A DNA stretch of 64,000 nucleotides, from positions 496,001 through 560,000 of the forward strand of contig JALECJ010000005.1 in the NCBI GenBank assembly GCA_023515745.1. Direction: 5' to 3'. The translations under genes and the position numbers were made by a program. The DNA comes from Amoeboaphelidium protococcarum (taxonomy: Eukaryota > Aphelidiomycota > Aphelidea). Below are positions 46,654 through 58,271 of this stretch, in pieces. Below the pieces are notes generated by a model that had not been told where the DNA came from, searched no databases, and worked only from the letters and a program-made list of their open reading frames with translations. Every line of letters begins with the position of its first letter. Position 1 is the stretch's first letter.

Positions 46654-49600
46654 ATGCCTGAAGATAATAAGCCTTCTTAAAATAAGGACCACAGCAAAAA
46701 GAATAGTCTCCAAGATTAAAAGTTGGCTCCTGGCTCACCCAAGCTGCAGAGTGAGAAGAAGTCCACTTTGCGTAATAAGTTGATGAACACTGCGTAGCCT
46801 GCAGATGTTAGTGTGCCCATCACTCAGACACCTGGAACTCTAGGCACTGGTAGTGCCAAAGCATCTCCTATCAATATATCCAGCACGAAGCTCAACAGTA
46901 TCATGAGTGTCTCCAATCTGTAGCCATCGGCTGCTGTGTCAAAGGCTTCAACGGCAAAGACTGGATTATCGCTGAGCAAGACTGATCGTTCAAAATCGCA
47001 GCATTATGTGAGGTAATAGATTTAAGCTGGAGTTCCAGTATCTCAATTACCGAAGGTGAACAGGTTGATGAATAGTGATGGAAAATGTCAGAGGGTGTGG
47101 GAAGTTGCTGCATCGGTTCTTAGTTGTTACATTCCGAATGTTTACATTGAGAAAGTGCTTAAGAAGACTGATCCTGGCGTGAAGCAGGCATACCGAGAGA
47201 AGGTAGCTCTATGTACTATATCTGCGCTCATGTGTATATTCTTGTGCTTCTTCACTTTCTTCTACCAGTCCAGCTCTTGTCCTCCACCGAATGGTTCCCA
47301 GTATAATTTTAAGGACATCAAAGGTGGAAACTATTTACCTGCCGGGAAAGTGGTAGTCTATGGACAAGTTTATGACATTAAATCTTGGTTTAACGAGAAG
47401 CATCCAGCTATATAAGGCGTTTAGAGTATGGGAAAGCTCATATCCGAAGGCGCTCCATACGACATATCCGGAATGTTTGAGTGGGATAATGGTGCTTGTG
47501 CGTAGTTTTCGAATGTTAAGCCTGATTGCGATTATGCAAAGATTTTCTTTAAATAGTTTTCTGGTAAAAGTGGTCTCAGACATTGTCATAAACTGAGTTC
47601 GTCTGACTCCATCCTTAGTCCTTTACGAGTTGGAGATGTTTACTTCACCTGGGAGAGTGTTACTGAGTAAGGTCCTTCTGGTTCTAAATCCAATTACATG
47701 GTTTATAATGGCCTTGTGCTTGATATGAGTCGATATTTGAGTGGGGAATAGCAGTTTGGTCCTGAAGTTGACTTATTAGTCCGTAGAGCTTTAGGCAGTG
47801 ATGCATCGTCATATTTTGGAAAGAGTCCTGAATTAAAGTAGATTGGAGATTGTATGGCCGCAATGTATACAGCCGGTACAATAGAGAAGGATCCGATCCT
47901 GTGTCTTGCTGCCAATACAATCTTGAATATTGCTCTAATCATGATTTGCTCATTGGTCATGGTTAGATTTATACTGGCGGTGTTTTTCGGATGGTTCTTG
48001 TCATGGTAGCTTGGTAAAATTTAAGCATCCAGAACTCTTTTCCAAGTTGCCGCCGGCTCTGATGTTGAGAACAAGCACGTTTAATCAGTCGGCACTGGAG
48101 TAACTGCAGCTACTCATCCGCAATCGTTTTCCCTTTTTCATGTGGTGGACTTTGACGTTCGGTATAGAGAATTGTACACTTTGTGTTTAGTTACTGCTTA
48201 TTCTGAGGGTGAAGCTGGTCTTAGAACTACCATAGACTCTTTGGCCTAGACTGATTATCACGATAACTATAAGCTGATTTTTGTTGTCGCGGATGGAGTT
48301 GTTTAAGGTGCCGGCAATCCAAAACCGACTGGGGATATTGTGCTTGACATGATGTAGTTGGATGAAGCTATGCATGGACCTGTCACGTATGAAACTGTTA
48401 TAGATGAGAAAACGAAAGAGGAAAAGAAGATCATGAAGTGTAGAAATGCTGAGCCTCAGAGTTATAAAGCAATCGGAGCCGGATCTAAGTAGCATAATAT
48501 GGCCAAGATCTACTGTGGCACTTACTTGACTGGAAATAGACGTGTTGCCATGATTTTGGTTTATAAGTGCGGGACTCCAGCGGAGCAAAGTGGTGCAAAA
48601 GCTGGTAATCGTGGCAAGAGAGATTCACAAATTGTGCTTATGGATTTTTTATCGAAAATTATGCTCAATGAGCCACTATCAGCGGCTTAATATGATCTAT
48701 TTCTCAAATGGTCCCACATAATGACCGTATAGAATGATTCTGTTGTTAAAGTCACTCCAGACATGTTTGAGATTGTGCTGATGGTTGATGCAGATACCAA
48801 AGTTTTACCGGATTCTTTATCTAGAATGGTTAGTGTCATGTAGCGTGATCCTTCTGTAATGGGTTTGTGTGGAGAGACGAGAATTATGAACAAGAATGAG
48901 AGTTGGGTCTCCATGATCTAGGTGTTCGAGTATTACACCAGTCATCATCTGGACAAGGCTTTCGAGTCCATATTTGGAGGTGTCACTTGTCTACCTGGAT
49001 GCTTCTGCATGTATAGAATTAAAGCTCCAAAGCCCCTGCCATTACATCTTAGAGACGAACCCAATGCAGAGGAATTATGTGATTGGATTCCCATCATTTC
49101 TAATCCAGACATTGTTGCGGATTATAGCGAGTCTAATGTTGACACTTTACATAAGAAGAATCTTCTCTTGCTTGGTGAAGATCGGTACTTGACCACGTTA
49201 ATGTTGAGAACGTTCCCTAAGCGTAAGATGATGTTTGTCCCTAAAGCATTATGTAAAACTCAGGTGCCTGCAGAGTTTTAGGTATTACTTTCACAAAGAC
49301 GTCGCTGGATCAACTCTACTGTACATAACTTGATGGAGCTGATATTGGTGAGGGAGCTGTGCGGGACTTTCTGTTTTTCTATGCAGTTTGTCGTGTTTTT
49401 AGGACTTGTAGGAACTGCCACTCTACCTGCTGCAATTATATTCACATTAGTCATGATCATAAGATCGGCCATCAGTGAGCCGTAATGGGTACCTCTCGGA
49501 TTGCTGGCCGCCATCTTGGGTTTGCCTGCTGTGTTGATCATGCTAACCGCTGGCAAGACCATTTACATCTACTATATGCTTATATATTTACTCGCTTTAC

Positions 49601-50205
49601 CTGTATGGAACTTCGTGCTGCCCGTTTACGCATTCTGGCATTTTGACGATTTCTCCTGGGGTCAGACTCGTCAAGTGGCTGGAGAGAAGAAGGGAGGTGA
49701 TGCCCACGGCCACGGTGGGGAAGACGAAGCTAGTAAAAATAGCGCCACCATAGATACCAAATTATGGGTGGAGTGGGAAAGAGAGAGACGTAGACAGTTG
49801 TCCGAATAAAAACTGGATGATCCTTTCGGAAAAGTCTTGGCATCATCTGATGGATTAACCAAGTATGGGCAGAGTAATAAACGCAAGGGGTTCATTCACA
49901 GGTTCTTTGATAGGAAGCCAGCAGATGCGATGTAAAAGTCTGCCTCCACAAAGACTGGAACATCAGATACATAGCAGAAAGAATCATTACCGCCTTAAAT
50001 TGATACGAAGATGGCAAAATTGAGGCCAGATGTTCCAATTTCTGCTAATCTGCAATAGTAACAGACGCCGCACTCCACCAACACGGGCGTGTCTTCAGCT
50101 CTCCCACTACCTTCTCCTGCTATCGCCGTCAGAAAGAAGGCGACGTAAGAAGATGCTGGTCAGAATGATGCAAAGTCGAAGAAATTGACTAGAAAATAAG
50201 TTTGA
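46654..50205 (+). CDS. chitin synthase, fungal class IV/V-like
   Basis: An 1183-aa frame without introns, TAA at 46678 and TAG at 46795 among many recoded codons. It polymerises UDP-GlcNAc into chitin at the plasma membrane. A disordered Ser/Lys/Gln-rich N-terminus is followed by a first membrane helix ([17 protein letters not shown], about 187), an extracytoplasmic domain, a second helix pair ([20 protein letters not shown], about 435), then the GT2 domain: [33 protein letters not shown] (about 709), [35 protein letters not shown] and the catalytic QRRRW (about 880). A C-terminal membrane bundle ends in [14 protein letters not shown], a sequence typical of fungal division 2 enzymes. A charged, Gln-rich tail of about 140 aa is extra. 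No myosin or cytochrome b5-like domain is visible. Confidence 0.95.
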
Positions 50206-50362
50206 ATATAGCCTGATTGAGTGAATTAATTATTTTGGTTCATATTGACAGTACTTTACGCTTCTATCGCTCTGGACTTTTCACCTTTCATTCTCCATTC
50301 TCCCATTTATGCGTTTGACTCTTTTGCTGTGAAACTTCATTGAATAATAGAATTTGCTCAAT

Positions 50363-52000
50363 ATGATAATTATGTAAAAAGTAATTAGCCAGCAAATTCA
50401 TTATGTAAAAGCTGTAAGAGCATTATCAACGGATGCTGTATTTGATGGGACTAAGGCACAAGCGTCAAAGAAGGTGAAAAGTGCGGTGAAAAAGCCATCA
50501 TCTATTGTGCAAGAAGGTACTCTTCAGTCCACTACTGGGCCTTCTTTTATACCTCCTGATGAGCGGACGGTGCCTAGGTTGAAGCATCGCCTTGATAGAG
50601 TCTTATTTAATCCGGGTGTTCATTTTCTGCGGGATATCAGGTCCAAGGTGTATAATTTTGACCCGTATGTGCGCTTTATCACTCAACCTCAAGATTTCGA
50701 TTTCAGCCGAATTCCGCCGTTCAGAAGACCGTCTTAAGATGAAACTCTGGCTTAATTGGCATCTGAAAATAATGCTAGATTCTTTGGAAGTACCTCATCC
50801 GTCTCCTCTGCTCTATCATAGATATATTTGGGCATATCTCAATTCAAAGATATCTAGGTGTAAAATCTTGGATTTGATTTTCAGAATGCCAATACAAAGT
50901 TTACAGAAATCACGCGTCTTCCCACCTCTGTTCTACTTAAACCATCTCAAATCGCAAAGGGAATTTATAGTATTGACTACTACAGTATGGAAAGTAAGGA
51001 GAAGGAATCCATAATGATGTAGCAGGGAGTAATACTAGAGAATTTTTTTACTCTTTCCAAAGAGGATTACGGTAAATTCTTGGTAAAGAATAAGTCTAAA
51101 GTGGCAGATGCTACAACCGGATAGAGTGATGATAATGGTGCGTATGCTTATTGTAATTATAAGGGTCTGCTGTTAAGATCGTAGATTGACTGCATGAATC
51201 CACACTTACCGCGAAAGGTTTTTGATATTAAAACAAGAGCTTCTGTGGCCATTAGACTTAATAGTTAGAATTACGAGGATTTCGTAAATTATAGAATAGA
51301 CAAAATTCATGGTTGGTACAACTCATTCTCCCGGGAGTATTATGATATGCTGCGCAGTGCCTTTCTAAAATATAATTTTCAAGTACGCATTGGAAACATG
51401 GATGGATTGTTTGTGTCTTATCATAATACGCGTGAGATATTTGGATTTCAATATGTATCGCGTGAAGAGTTGGATCTGGCGATATTTGGCTCTACTGCAC
51501 TAGCTGACAAGATGTTCACTCTCAGTCTCGGCGTCTTTGATACTATTCTGAATGATATTGTGGCTGCAAATGACGGCCAGTAGATGCTTGTCTCTTTTGC
51601 TGCTGGTAAAGCTGGTATTAAAGTTTACGCTCGCTAGCATGAAGTGGAGAAACCATTTGTTACCAAATATATCATCCATACTGACACTTTGATAGATGAT
51701 GAACCGGTAGAATCATTAGATACCGTCACGGAAGATGATGATTTGGTTGTTAGTTATCGCGTCAGGAAATACAAAGACTCCTTCTTGGAAGAACATGATG
51801 CCTTACTGGCTCGCGTAGCCAAACGATTTAATAGGGAAAAGTCCTTTGGTTATGATGCAAAATTGAGAAGTGAGTTTGCGCCATATATGACAGAGGATGA
51901 AGAGGAAGACTAAGAGGAGAATGAGACTGAAGGAGAAGGAAGTTAAGGTGGAAAGTAAAGAGTACTTAATCATGATGATGATGATTTTGTTGTTTAATGA
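50363..52000 (+). CDS. Pet127-like mitochondrial protein
   Basis: A 545-aa frame, no intron. Pet127 is a fungal mitochondrial protein that works with the mitochondrial RNA polymerase and in 5' processing or turnover of mitochondrial RNA. The family core is unmistakable: RLDRVLFNPGVHFLRDIRSK then VYNFDPYVRFITQPQDFDFS, LRSQIDCMNPHLPRKVFDIK TRASVAIRL, SREYYDMLRSAFLKYNFQVR, IGNMDGLFVSYHNTREIFGF QYVSREELD. An N-terminal stretch rich in Lys and Val (HYVKAVRALSTDAVF) could target it to mitochondria. The acidic C-terminus (MTEDEEEDQEENETEGEG) ends in TGA. It follows chitin synthase in the same direction. Confidence 0.93.
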
Positions 52001-52299
52001 TCAGCTCTATATTGTTCACATCTATATAATCAAATTTTCTACTTTAGGAAAGCCCACGTTGCTATATCTTGTCTACGTCACACACAAGGCTTGACAGGGA
52101 GCGACCGTATGACGTGCGTGAGGTGACATTACCTGAAGCGGATCACGCTTGTGTAATCTCGTGGTTGTAATCAGCCTTGTCGCAAGCACTTTCAACCTTC
52201 CACTTTCACTTGATATATTCCTTTTTTTAATCAAATTAGATATCTTGAATTTTTATATATATTAAAATAGATTATATACAGTACATAGAAAGTAACGCC
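52001..52299. other. spacer with GC-rich inverted patches
   Basis: About 300 bp. A GC-richer segment (52060-52190) has short imperfect inverted repeats (acacacaaggcttgac with ...cagccttgtcgcaagc). No A-box/B-box pair of a tRNA gene is convincing. Function unknown. Confidence 0.3.
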
Positions 52300-53091
52300 A
52301 TGACGAAGAGTGAATTTGTTAGCAGAATGCAAGTGCTTGTATCCAAGGAGAATGGTGGCTAGCCGCTGAAACACGCGTAAGACGTGGCTGCCTCAATGAA
52401 ATCAATGGACAATCTGTTCAATGCTGCCTTCACGGAGGGAATCAAGAATGAACTCAATCTATCTTATATTCTACCGCGCTTCGTCCGCATTGCCAATGAA
52501 TATGATACCGACCGTATAGTGACTGCAGTGTAATGGCTGACTTCTGATTGGAAGCTGCGTTCAATCATTGCAGTCGTGACTGGTGTAACCGAGCAATGGG
52601 TCGACGCCGAAGAGTTAGCGTACTTGATTACATGCATTTCCCGGTAGTGGAAGCCAAAATTCACTGCTGAGCTAGTGTATGCAGTGTGCATGCGATGGGA
52701 GCATGTCGGTACGTGTGAAGATGAGAAGGAGTATTCCTTGCAAGAGCAGACACAGTTTGTACTATCTGTCATGAGGGATTGGAATTTTTTCCAAGCTAGC
52801 GCTGCGTTCATGTAACTCGGAGACAGATTACCATGGTAGATTAAGGCGGAGGTGTTCAAGGCTATACATTCGCGGCACTAGAAGAAGACATCTGTCGGAT
52901 CACTGGAAGTTGACGCAGGAAATAGTGCTGAACTTAAAGGCAAGCCTAATAAGAATAACAAATCCTTGAGTAATTTGGTGGTTAAATGCAATCAGTCGCA
53001 TCGTTTCAATGGCCTACTATCTCCCGATATTAACCAACAGCCTCCAGTCGATAGTTACAAGCAGAATTTGGAGGATATCGCTGAAGAATGA
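52300..53091 (+). CDS. helical-repeat protein of unknown function
   Basis: A 263-aa frame from MTKSEFVSRMQVLVSK to a TGA. The chain looks all-helical with Trp recurring at similar positions: VQWLTSDWKLRSIIAVVTGV, EQWVDAEELAYLITCISRQW KPKFTAELVYAVCMRWEHV, MRDWNFFQASAAFMQLGDRL PWQIKAEVFKAI. This resembles an irregular HEAT/ARM-type solenoid with units of about 35-40 residues. The last 70 residues are polar and Asn/Lys/Gln-rich. No family recognised. The codon pattern and unbroken frame with internal TAA/TAG make it a real gene. Confidence 0.6.
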
Positions 53092-53279
53092 TCAACCGTA
53101 TAGTATCGAATTAGAGTTTACATTTTACAAATCTTTATCTTTACTATTGAATTACAGTGATGCTTCCAACACACGATATTTAGAAGGGGATATATTTTTG
53201 AACCTGCTATTTCTCTTTCTCCTCTACAGTATATGAATATAAATCATTTAGCCACCCAAACACGGCATTAATACGCGTT

Positions 53280-55744
53280 ATGTAATCGAATACACTGCAT
53301 AATGTTAATATATTGAGCATTCTCAAACATCCAGATTTACCTGAGTCAATTTTGCAGTATTTAAATCCTCGTGATGTTCACTGCCTGTGTACTATTAATA
53401 ATGAAGTTTGGCGCGTCATGACTTCAGACTTAACCATATTGAAGAGATATTACTGGTTTTATTATGGTCCAATATTGAGTCTTTTGCGCCTTGAGTATCT
53501 TCCATACCTTTGTAGATGCGGTCTTAATGAGGAAATGCGGACCTTTGAAGAAGTATTTGAGACATTTCTACATGAAGATGAAGTACGTGATTGTGTGGCA
53601 TTGCATTTGTATGTTCGTACGATGGTATAAGAGCACCGCGAAGGAGCTGATTCCAGTCTAATCTAATTGCTTCATAATAAGTTTACTGTTGACTGGAGTG
53701 GCACATACGATGAGATTTAGGATTTTGGTAGCTTTACTGAAAAAGGCTGGGGAAGATTCTAATTACAGGAAGACTAATGCCTACGCAATTCTACAGGTCA
53801 TGTCCTTGTTTAATCGAGGAGAATGTATTTGAAAGTCCTGCTTCGGCATTTTACATAGGGTGGTAACAATGTTATTAAGTGGTGTTAGCTGGGTCATAAG
53901 TTACTACATCACGTCACACCCAAGATTTTCATAAAGTTGACATGGCCTCAATTCAACTACAATGACGATGAGACTGAAGCTTTGAAGTAAGTCAAGACCA
54001 TAGCCGATTGTGTGGCTAAAAATAGGGAGCTATTTGGATTCAGTCATTATGTTTTTAGAATTCTTAATGAGCAGATGCCAATGCATTTTTGCAAGGAAAA
54101 TAGCATGATACAGTGTTGCTTAACTATTATCAGGTGGGATTGAAACCGGTTTGATTTGATGACTTACGCTGATGTGGCGAGGTAATGATGCCATCACTCA
54201 GCTTTTAAGGCGATCGCACTACATCTATTCTTTTCTTCTCCTTGTGCGGTAAGTCATTATTTTAAATTTAACTATACATTTATTAACTTCACATTTTATA
54301 TAGTTGTTGCTCGCTCTTGCTGCTGCATGTGGATATGCCTCATTCTGCTTTTTATACCTGGTATCATGTGTTCGTCTTGCTGCATCGATGGGGTGGCTGT
54401 TTACTCGTCCTCGCTACACTGCTGTCCATGGTGTATGTTTACTCTGTCCCCTCTGCTAAGTCTCCTCTGAATGTCTCTTCTGCCGCATCTCGTCTGTCCA
54501 ATCCATTTCTATTGTGTTCACTTGGCATGTCGCTTCCGTTTAGGATACGGCATGTCAATATGGGTGGCACATAGGCGACTCAGTCGCTGGGCCTTCCGTT
54601 TCAGGATGACCTGGGTCCTTTTGTTGTTACGTGCAGCCATTCGCGTACGCAACCTCCTACCCATATAGGATTTAGGGAGTCCTAGTAACTCGGGACATGT
54701 GTTTTATCTATTTAGCCCTGTTTCTGATAGATCAAAGCCCTTGTCGATAAGCAGAGTTTACATTTGGGGAGAAGGGAGGACTCTAACCCGACATACCGGC
54801 TGGGCTGAGCTGGTGTGGGATGGATGATTTGTTACATCCGGACCACTCTGTTGAACGTGCCATGTTTCTCATGTGCTTAGGGATTTTATTGAAGTCATCT
54901 CAGGAGCAATTTGTTGATTATTTTAGCCAATTAATGTTAAGAACCATTAGTTGTGCAGTGTCTTAGACGCGTTCGTACTAACTAGAGGCAGTAATAAAGA
55001 ATTTGTCTGGTGTATTCGTCAAAGACTGTATGGATAGAATATTTGGATGAGGAGCAAATCGAAGCTTTTGGTGATGCTTTGATGCACATTGTAATTTAAA
55101 TGGAAGCTGAATAATCAAGAACAGCGGGAAGAAGTGCCGTTAGATCTCACTTAATTCGATTCTTGACTTAATCATTTCCTAGTGGTCTTTTGATGAAGTT
55201 GGTGGATTCTGGTTTCCAGCAGTTTCTGCATCTGAATATGACCAATGCTCGGATGATTTAATTTTACATGAAGATTTGGCATTGTCTGCCGCAGCATCTA
55301 CCTGGAATCCCGCTGGAGTTACGTAGATAATGGGTATCATCCTTAATAACGGAGCTTATCGGCCGCTATGACGAGGTGAGTGATAATTTTGGAGGCTTTT
55401 CGACCATTGTATTTGGACAGTGCTACTAGACTTTTCTGAGCGAAGAGTTTTGCCCCGTCATAGTGTCTGTTCTTACGGAACTTTGCCGTAAAGAGGCGCC
55501 TGAGTATTCGTAATAGGAGGCCGAGTAGCTCTTTGAAGACTTGTACGAAAACGATTTTGGTGATGAGTTTCCGACCTTTGCAAGCGTGACTTGGCCTTTG
55601 AAAAAGCATGTTGAAGCTCTACAGTCGGAAGCCGGATCTAACAAATGCCGCGACGCTGTCGTTTAACAATTGTAATAGCTGTTTGAAGTTTATGAAAAGC
55701 GTAACAAAGACTGCGAACACTGCCCACAGAATGAATGTACCTGA
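53280..55744 (+). pseudogene. F-box-like family gene, copy 1, broken
   Basis: The 5' part (53280-54143, 287 codons to a TGA) starts MQSNTLHNVNILSILKHPDL and carries LPESILQYLNPRDVHCLCTI NNEVWRVM, an F-box-like motif, then LKRYYWFYYGPILSLLRLEY LPYL shared with copy 2. The 3' part resumes at about 54822 and ends at a TGA (55742-55744), but needs a +1/-1 shift near 55030-55045 between SGVFVKDCMD and the frame reading WIEYLDEEQIEAFGDALMHI. FSTIVFGQCYQTFLSEEFCP aligns to the FSTVVFATFLKTWVSEDGCM segment of copy 2. Between the halves lies about 680 bp with a C/T-rich island. It is therefore an interrupted or multi-exon copy; I favour a pseudogene. Confidence 0.55.
54144..54820. repeat. C/T-rich insert within F-box-like copy 1
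   Basis: Plus strand rich in tgtcccctctgctaagtctc-type runs, like the islands at 1, 9.1 and 11.6 kb; the minus strand reads Arg/Glu/Gln/Ser-rich. It starts near gcggtaagtcattatt and has a ttatatag tract at about 54300, so it may carry intron-like ends. It sits where the two halves of the F-box-like gene separate, suggesting an insertion. Confidence 0.4.
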
Positions 55745-55955
55745 TCATAAAGCGCTACTCTCGAGATGATTGATTAAACCTTGCAATCGAGACGTGAATG
55801 TGATTGAAACATAGCTCTTAGCCTTACACACTGTGGGCGTTTCACTTTGAACTTCACTCGCCGTTTCGCACCGCTCGGCTCTCTTCTTGAAACGCGACGT
55901 GATAAATCGTTTAGTTTCAATTGTCCAGTAAACACATACGTACATATCAGACAGT
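55745..55955. promoter_or_regulatory. promoter of F-box-like copy 2
   Basis: 211 bp containing three CGTTTC/GAAACG motifs (55838-55843, 55862-55867, 55889-55894), a dense cluster immediately upstream of the ATG at 55956. Confidence 0.4.
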
Positions 55956-57896
55956 ATGAGTGCTGCACCAGCTTTAAAGTTCTTGTAGCATCCAGACTTG
56001 CCTCAGCTAGTCTTTTAATATCTAGAACCTCGTGATATCCATAAATTGTGCACATGTAACTCTGAGATTTGGAAATTAATGATTGCTGACCTGACTTTGC
56101 TAAAAAGTTATTATTGGAATTACTATGGCCCTGTGCTGACTCTCTTTCGCCTGGAACACCTCCCGTATCTACTTCGTGTGGGCAACTAGAAGCCTATTAG
56201 AGCGTTGTAAGATTTATACACTGAGTTTCTACATACACTTGAAGTGCGTCGCTGCTAAGCTCTCTTGTTGTATGTCCATACAATGGTGCGTTAGAAAAGA
56301 GCCGGTCACACTGGCCCACTGATATAATATCTACATAAGAAATTTAGTTATGACTGGCGCGGTATATATCGTGAGATTAGGGGCTATTAATAATTTTCGA
56401 AATGGGGTTGGTCTGATTTTTATCATGAAGACGTTGAGTTGTACATGTCGAGTGGGCACATTCTGTTGTAAAATAAATCACAAATGCTACGCGTTTTGCT
56501 CAATCAGATACGACATGATAATTGGTAATCAGTCTCTTTTACTCAATAGTTGCTTAGTTTGATATATAAAGCGAGTCCCCTGTAACTGGTGTGTTCTTAT
56601 TTGCCAGTCATGTATAGATATATGGAAGATTTATTCCTGGTGTAATGCATGTAAATTTTGGTCTTATTCTATCTTCACAATCCTGAGCTCTTTAGCTTTG
56701 ATGTTGAAGCACTAATCTATGAGCTGCTAATGGTTAAATCATTTAATAGCCCGCTGGATTGGCTGAAAATATTCGATGACCCACAGATATCTAATCATAT
56801 AAGAAGTTAAGCTCTTTGGACTGTCATTATGCATTTTTAATGGGATAATTACAATCGCGTTCGTGGGGTAGTAGGGGATTTTAGATCTCATACGGATGGA
56901 CTGGGTGCCCTTGTCGGCGAACTTGAACTTTAAAAGTTGACGATTTGCGATATTGATTAATTAATTACCGAATGTTCATCGTTATATCACATGATGTTCA
57001 TACTGGGTCTGGGTTAGCGCCTGAAAAGTAGACAAATTGTGTTATTTTACAAGCGGGTCATCTTGAGGGCTATTGACTGTGCCACTCAGCGCCCGCATTC
57101 AGCTGCTCTAACTGCCACTATTCTGTTCTTACCGAGGCTCGATGTGGTCAATATATAAATTAGATCGCTCGGTCAGTAATAGATTAGAACCTTATGTTTA
57201 GAGATATCTAACTTTATAACAGGCGAAATGTATAATGAAGAAGATTCAGATCCTATAGTTTATTACAAAATTTACTCCATGCTGTTTCTGGTCAACACTT
57301 TTACCAATACTGCTGTGCTGTAAATAGTATAACAAATGATTTCAAGTTCCTTGAGAGGTGGCAAAAATCTGGGTAAGATCATTAAGTTTTGCGTAGAGCT
57401 GTGGATTTTTGAGCCGCACATTTTGGGTCGCGTGTCACTTCGATCTCGCTATGTCTGGATGGACCAATTATTGACTGTGCTGGTGGAGCACTTTGAAGTG
57501 ATAAAGTCCTAATGCGGACAATTTTCCACTGTTGTGTTTGCAACATTTTTGAAGACATGGGTCAGCGAAGACGGTTGTATGTTGATGGTGTAGACAATGC
57601 TAAAAATTTGTGATAAATACGGTTTTGACGCTGCGTAGGAAGAGGTTGACAATTTTTGCGAGCATGTCTATCTGAGACTTGAAGCTGGGTATGATATAGA
57701 GGGAAAGTACCTGGATATGATGTAGACAGTTGAGGCGCATGTTATACCTTTGCTCTAGGAGCGAAATTTCGATGAGGAAGATTAGACGTATATCTTGCGT
57801 CGATTCTTGGTTAACAGTGATCATTATGGAGGTATTGTCTCCGAAACTGATTCGGATACTGATGGAGAAAATGGTAATGATTTTTAGGAGAAGTGA
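55956..57896 (+). CDS. F-box-like protein, copy 2, intact
   Basis: A 646-aa frame with TAR=Gln. MSAAPALKFLQHPDLPQLVF then QYLEPRDIHKLCTCNSEIWK LMIADLTLLKSYYW gives an F-box-like start (L-P-x-x-x-x-x-Y-L-x-P-x-D-x-x-x-L-C-x-x-x-x-x-W). F-box proteins hand substrates to SCF ubiquitin ligases. The remaining 590 residues form a helical solenoid with no motif I know (LRSRYVWMDQLLTVLVEHFE; FATFLKTWVSEDGCMLMVQT MLKIC) and an acidic C-terminus. It is flanked by relatives on both sides (53280-55744 and 60327-61040), so this is a local family. Substrate unknown. The F-box call is from pattern only. Confidence 0.6.
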
Positions 57897-58271
57897 GTTG
57901 ATTGTATTTGTGAATATGGCCATTGCCGATTGTATAATATGCTTTGCTCCTTAGTACTAAGTCTTAACGATATCTTTTGCGCTATCCTTACTATCCGCGA
58001 TCATAAGTAAAAAGTTGTGCACCCAGAAATTCTATTAATTATTACTACTGGTTGTTGTGCTTCTAAAATGATATTCTTGTGAGACCTGAGATTCGTGTAA
58101 CGTTTCACTATATCCAATCTCAGTCGCACAAAGGCACTCACTCGGCTGTCAGTTCTGATTGGTCGATACATATGAGAAGTCTCACTAATCTTGGCACCAT
58201 GTCTTATCGCATTATATGAGTTATCTTTCTCCCATTATTATTAATCTTTATTTTAAAGATATAGTGGTGTG
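57897..58271. promoter_or_regulatory. promoter of secreted protein copy A
   Basis: 375 bp. It holds CGTTTC at 58101-58106 inside a block (cctgagattcgtgtaacgtt and ccaatctcagtcgcacaaag) that is conserved in the unit B spacer. The inverted 'gagatt/aatctc' halves can pair around the CGTTTC. Confidence 0.45.

Noticed and set aside
52060-52200. Possible tRNA or small RNA gene in a GC-richer patch
   Set aside because: No acceptable A-box/B-box pair or cloverleaf could be drawn by eye.
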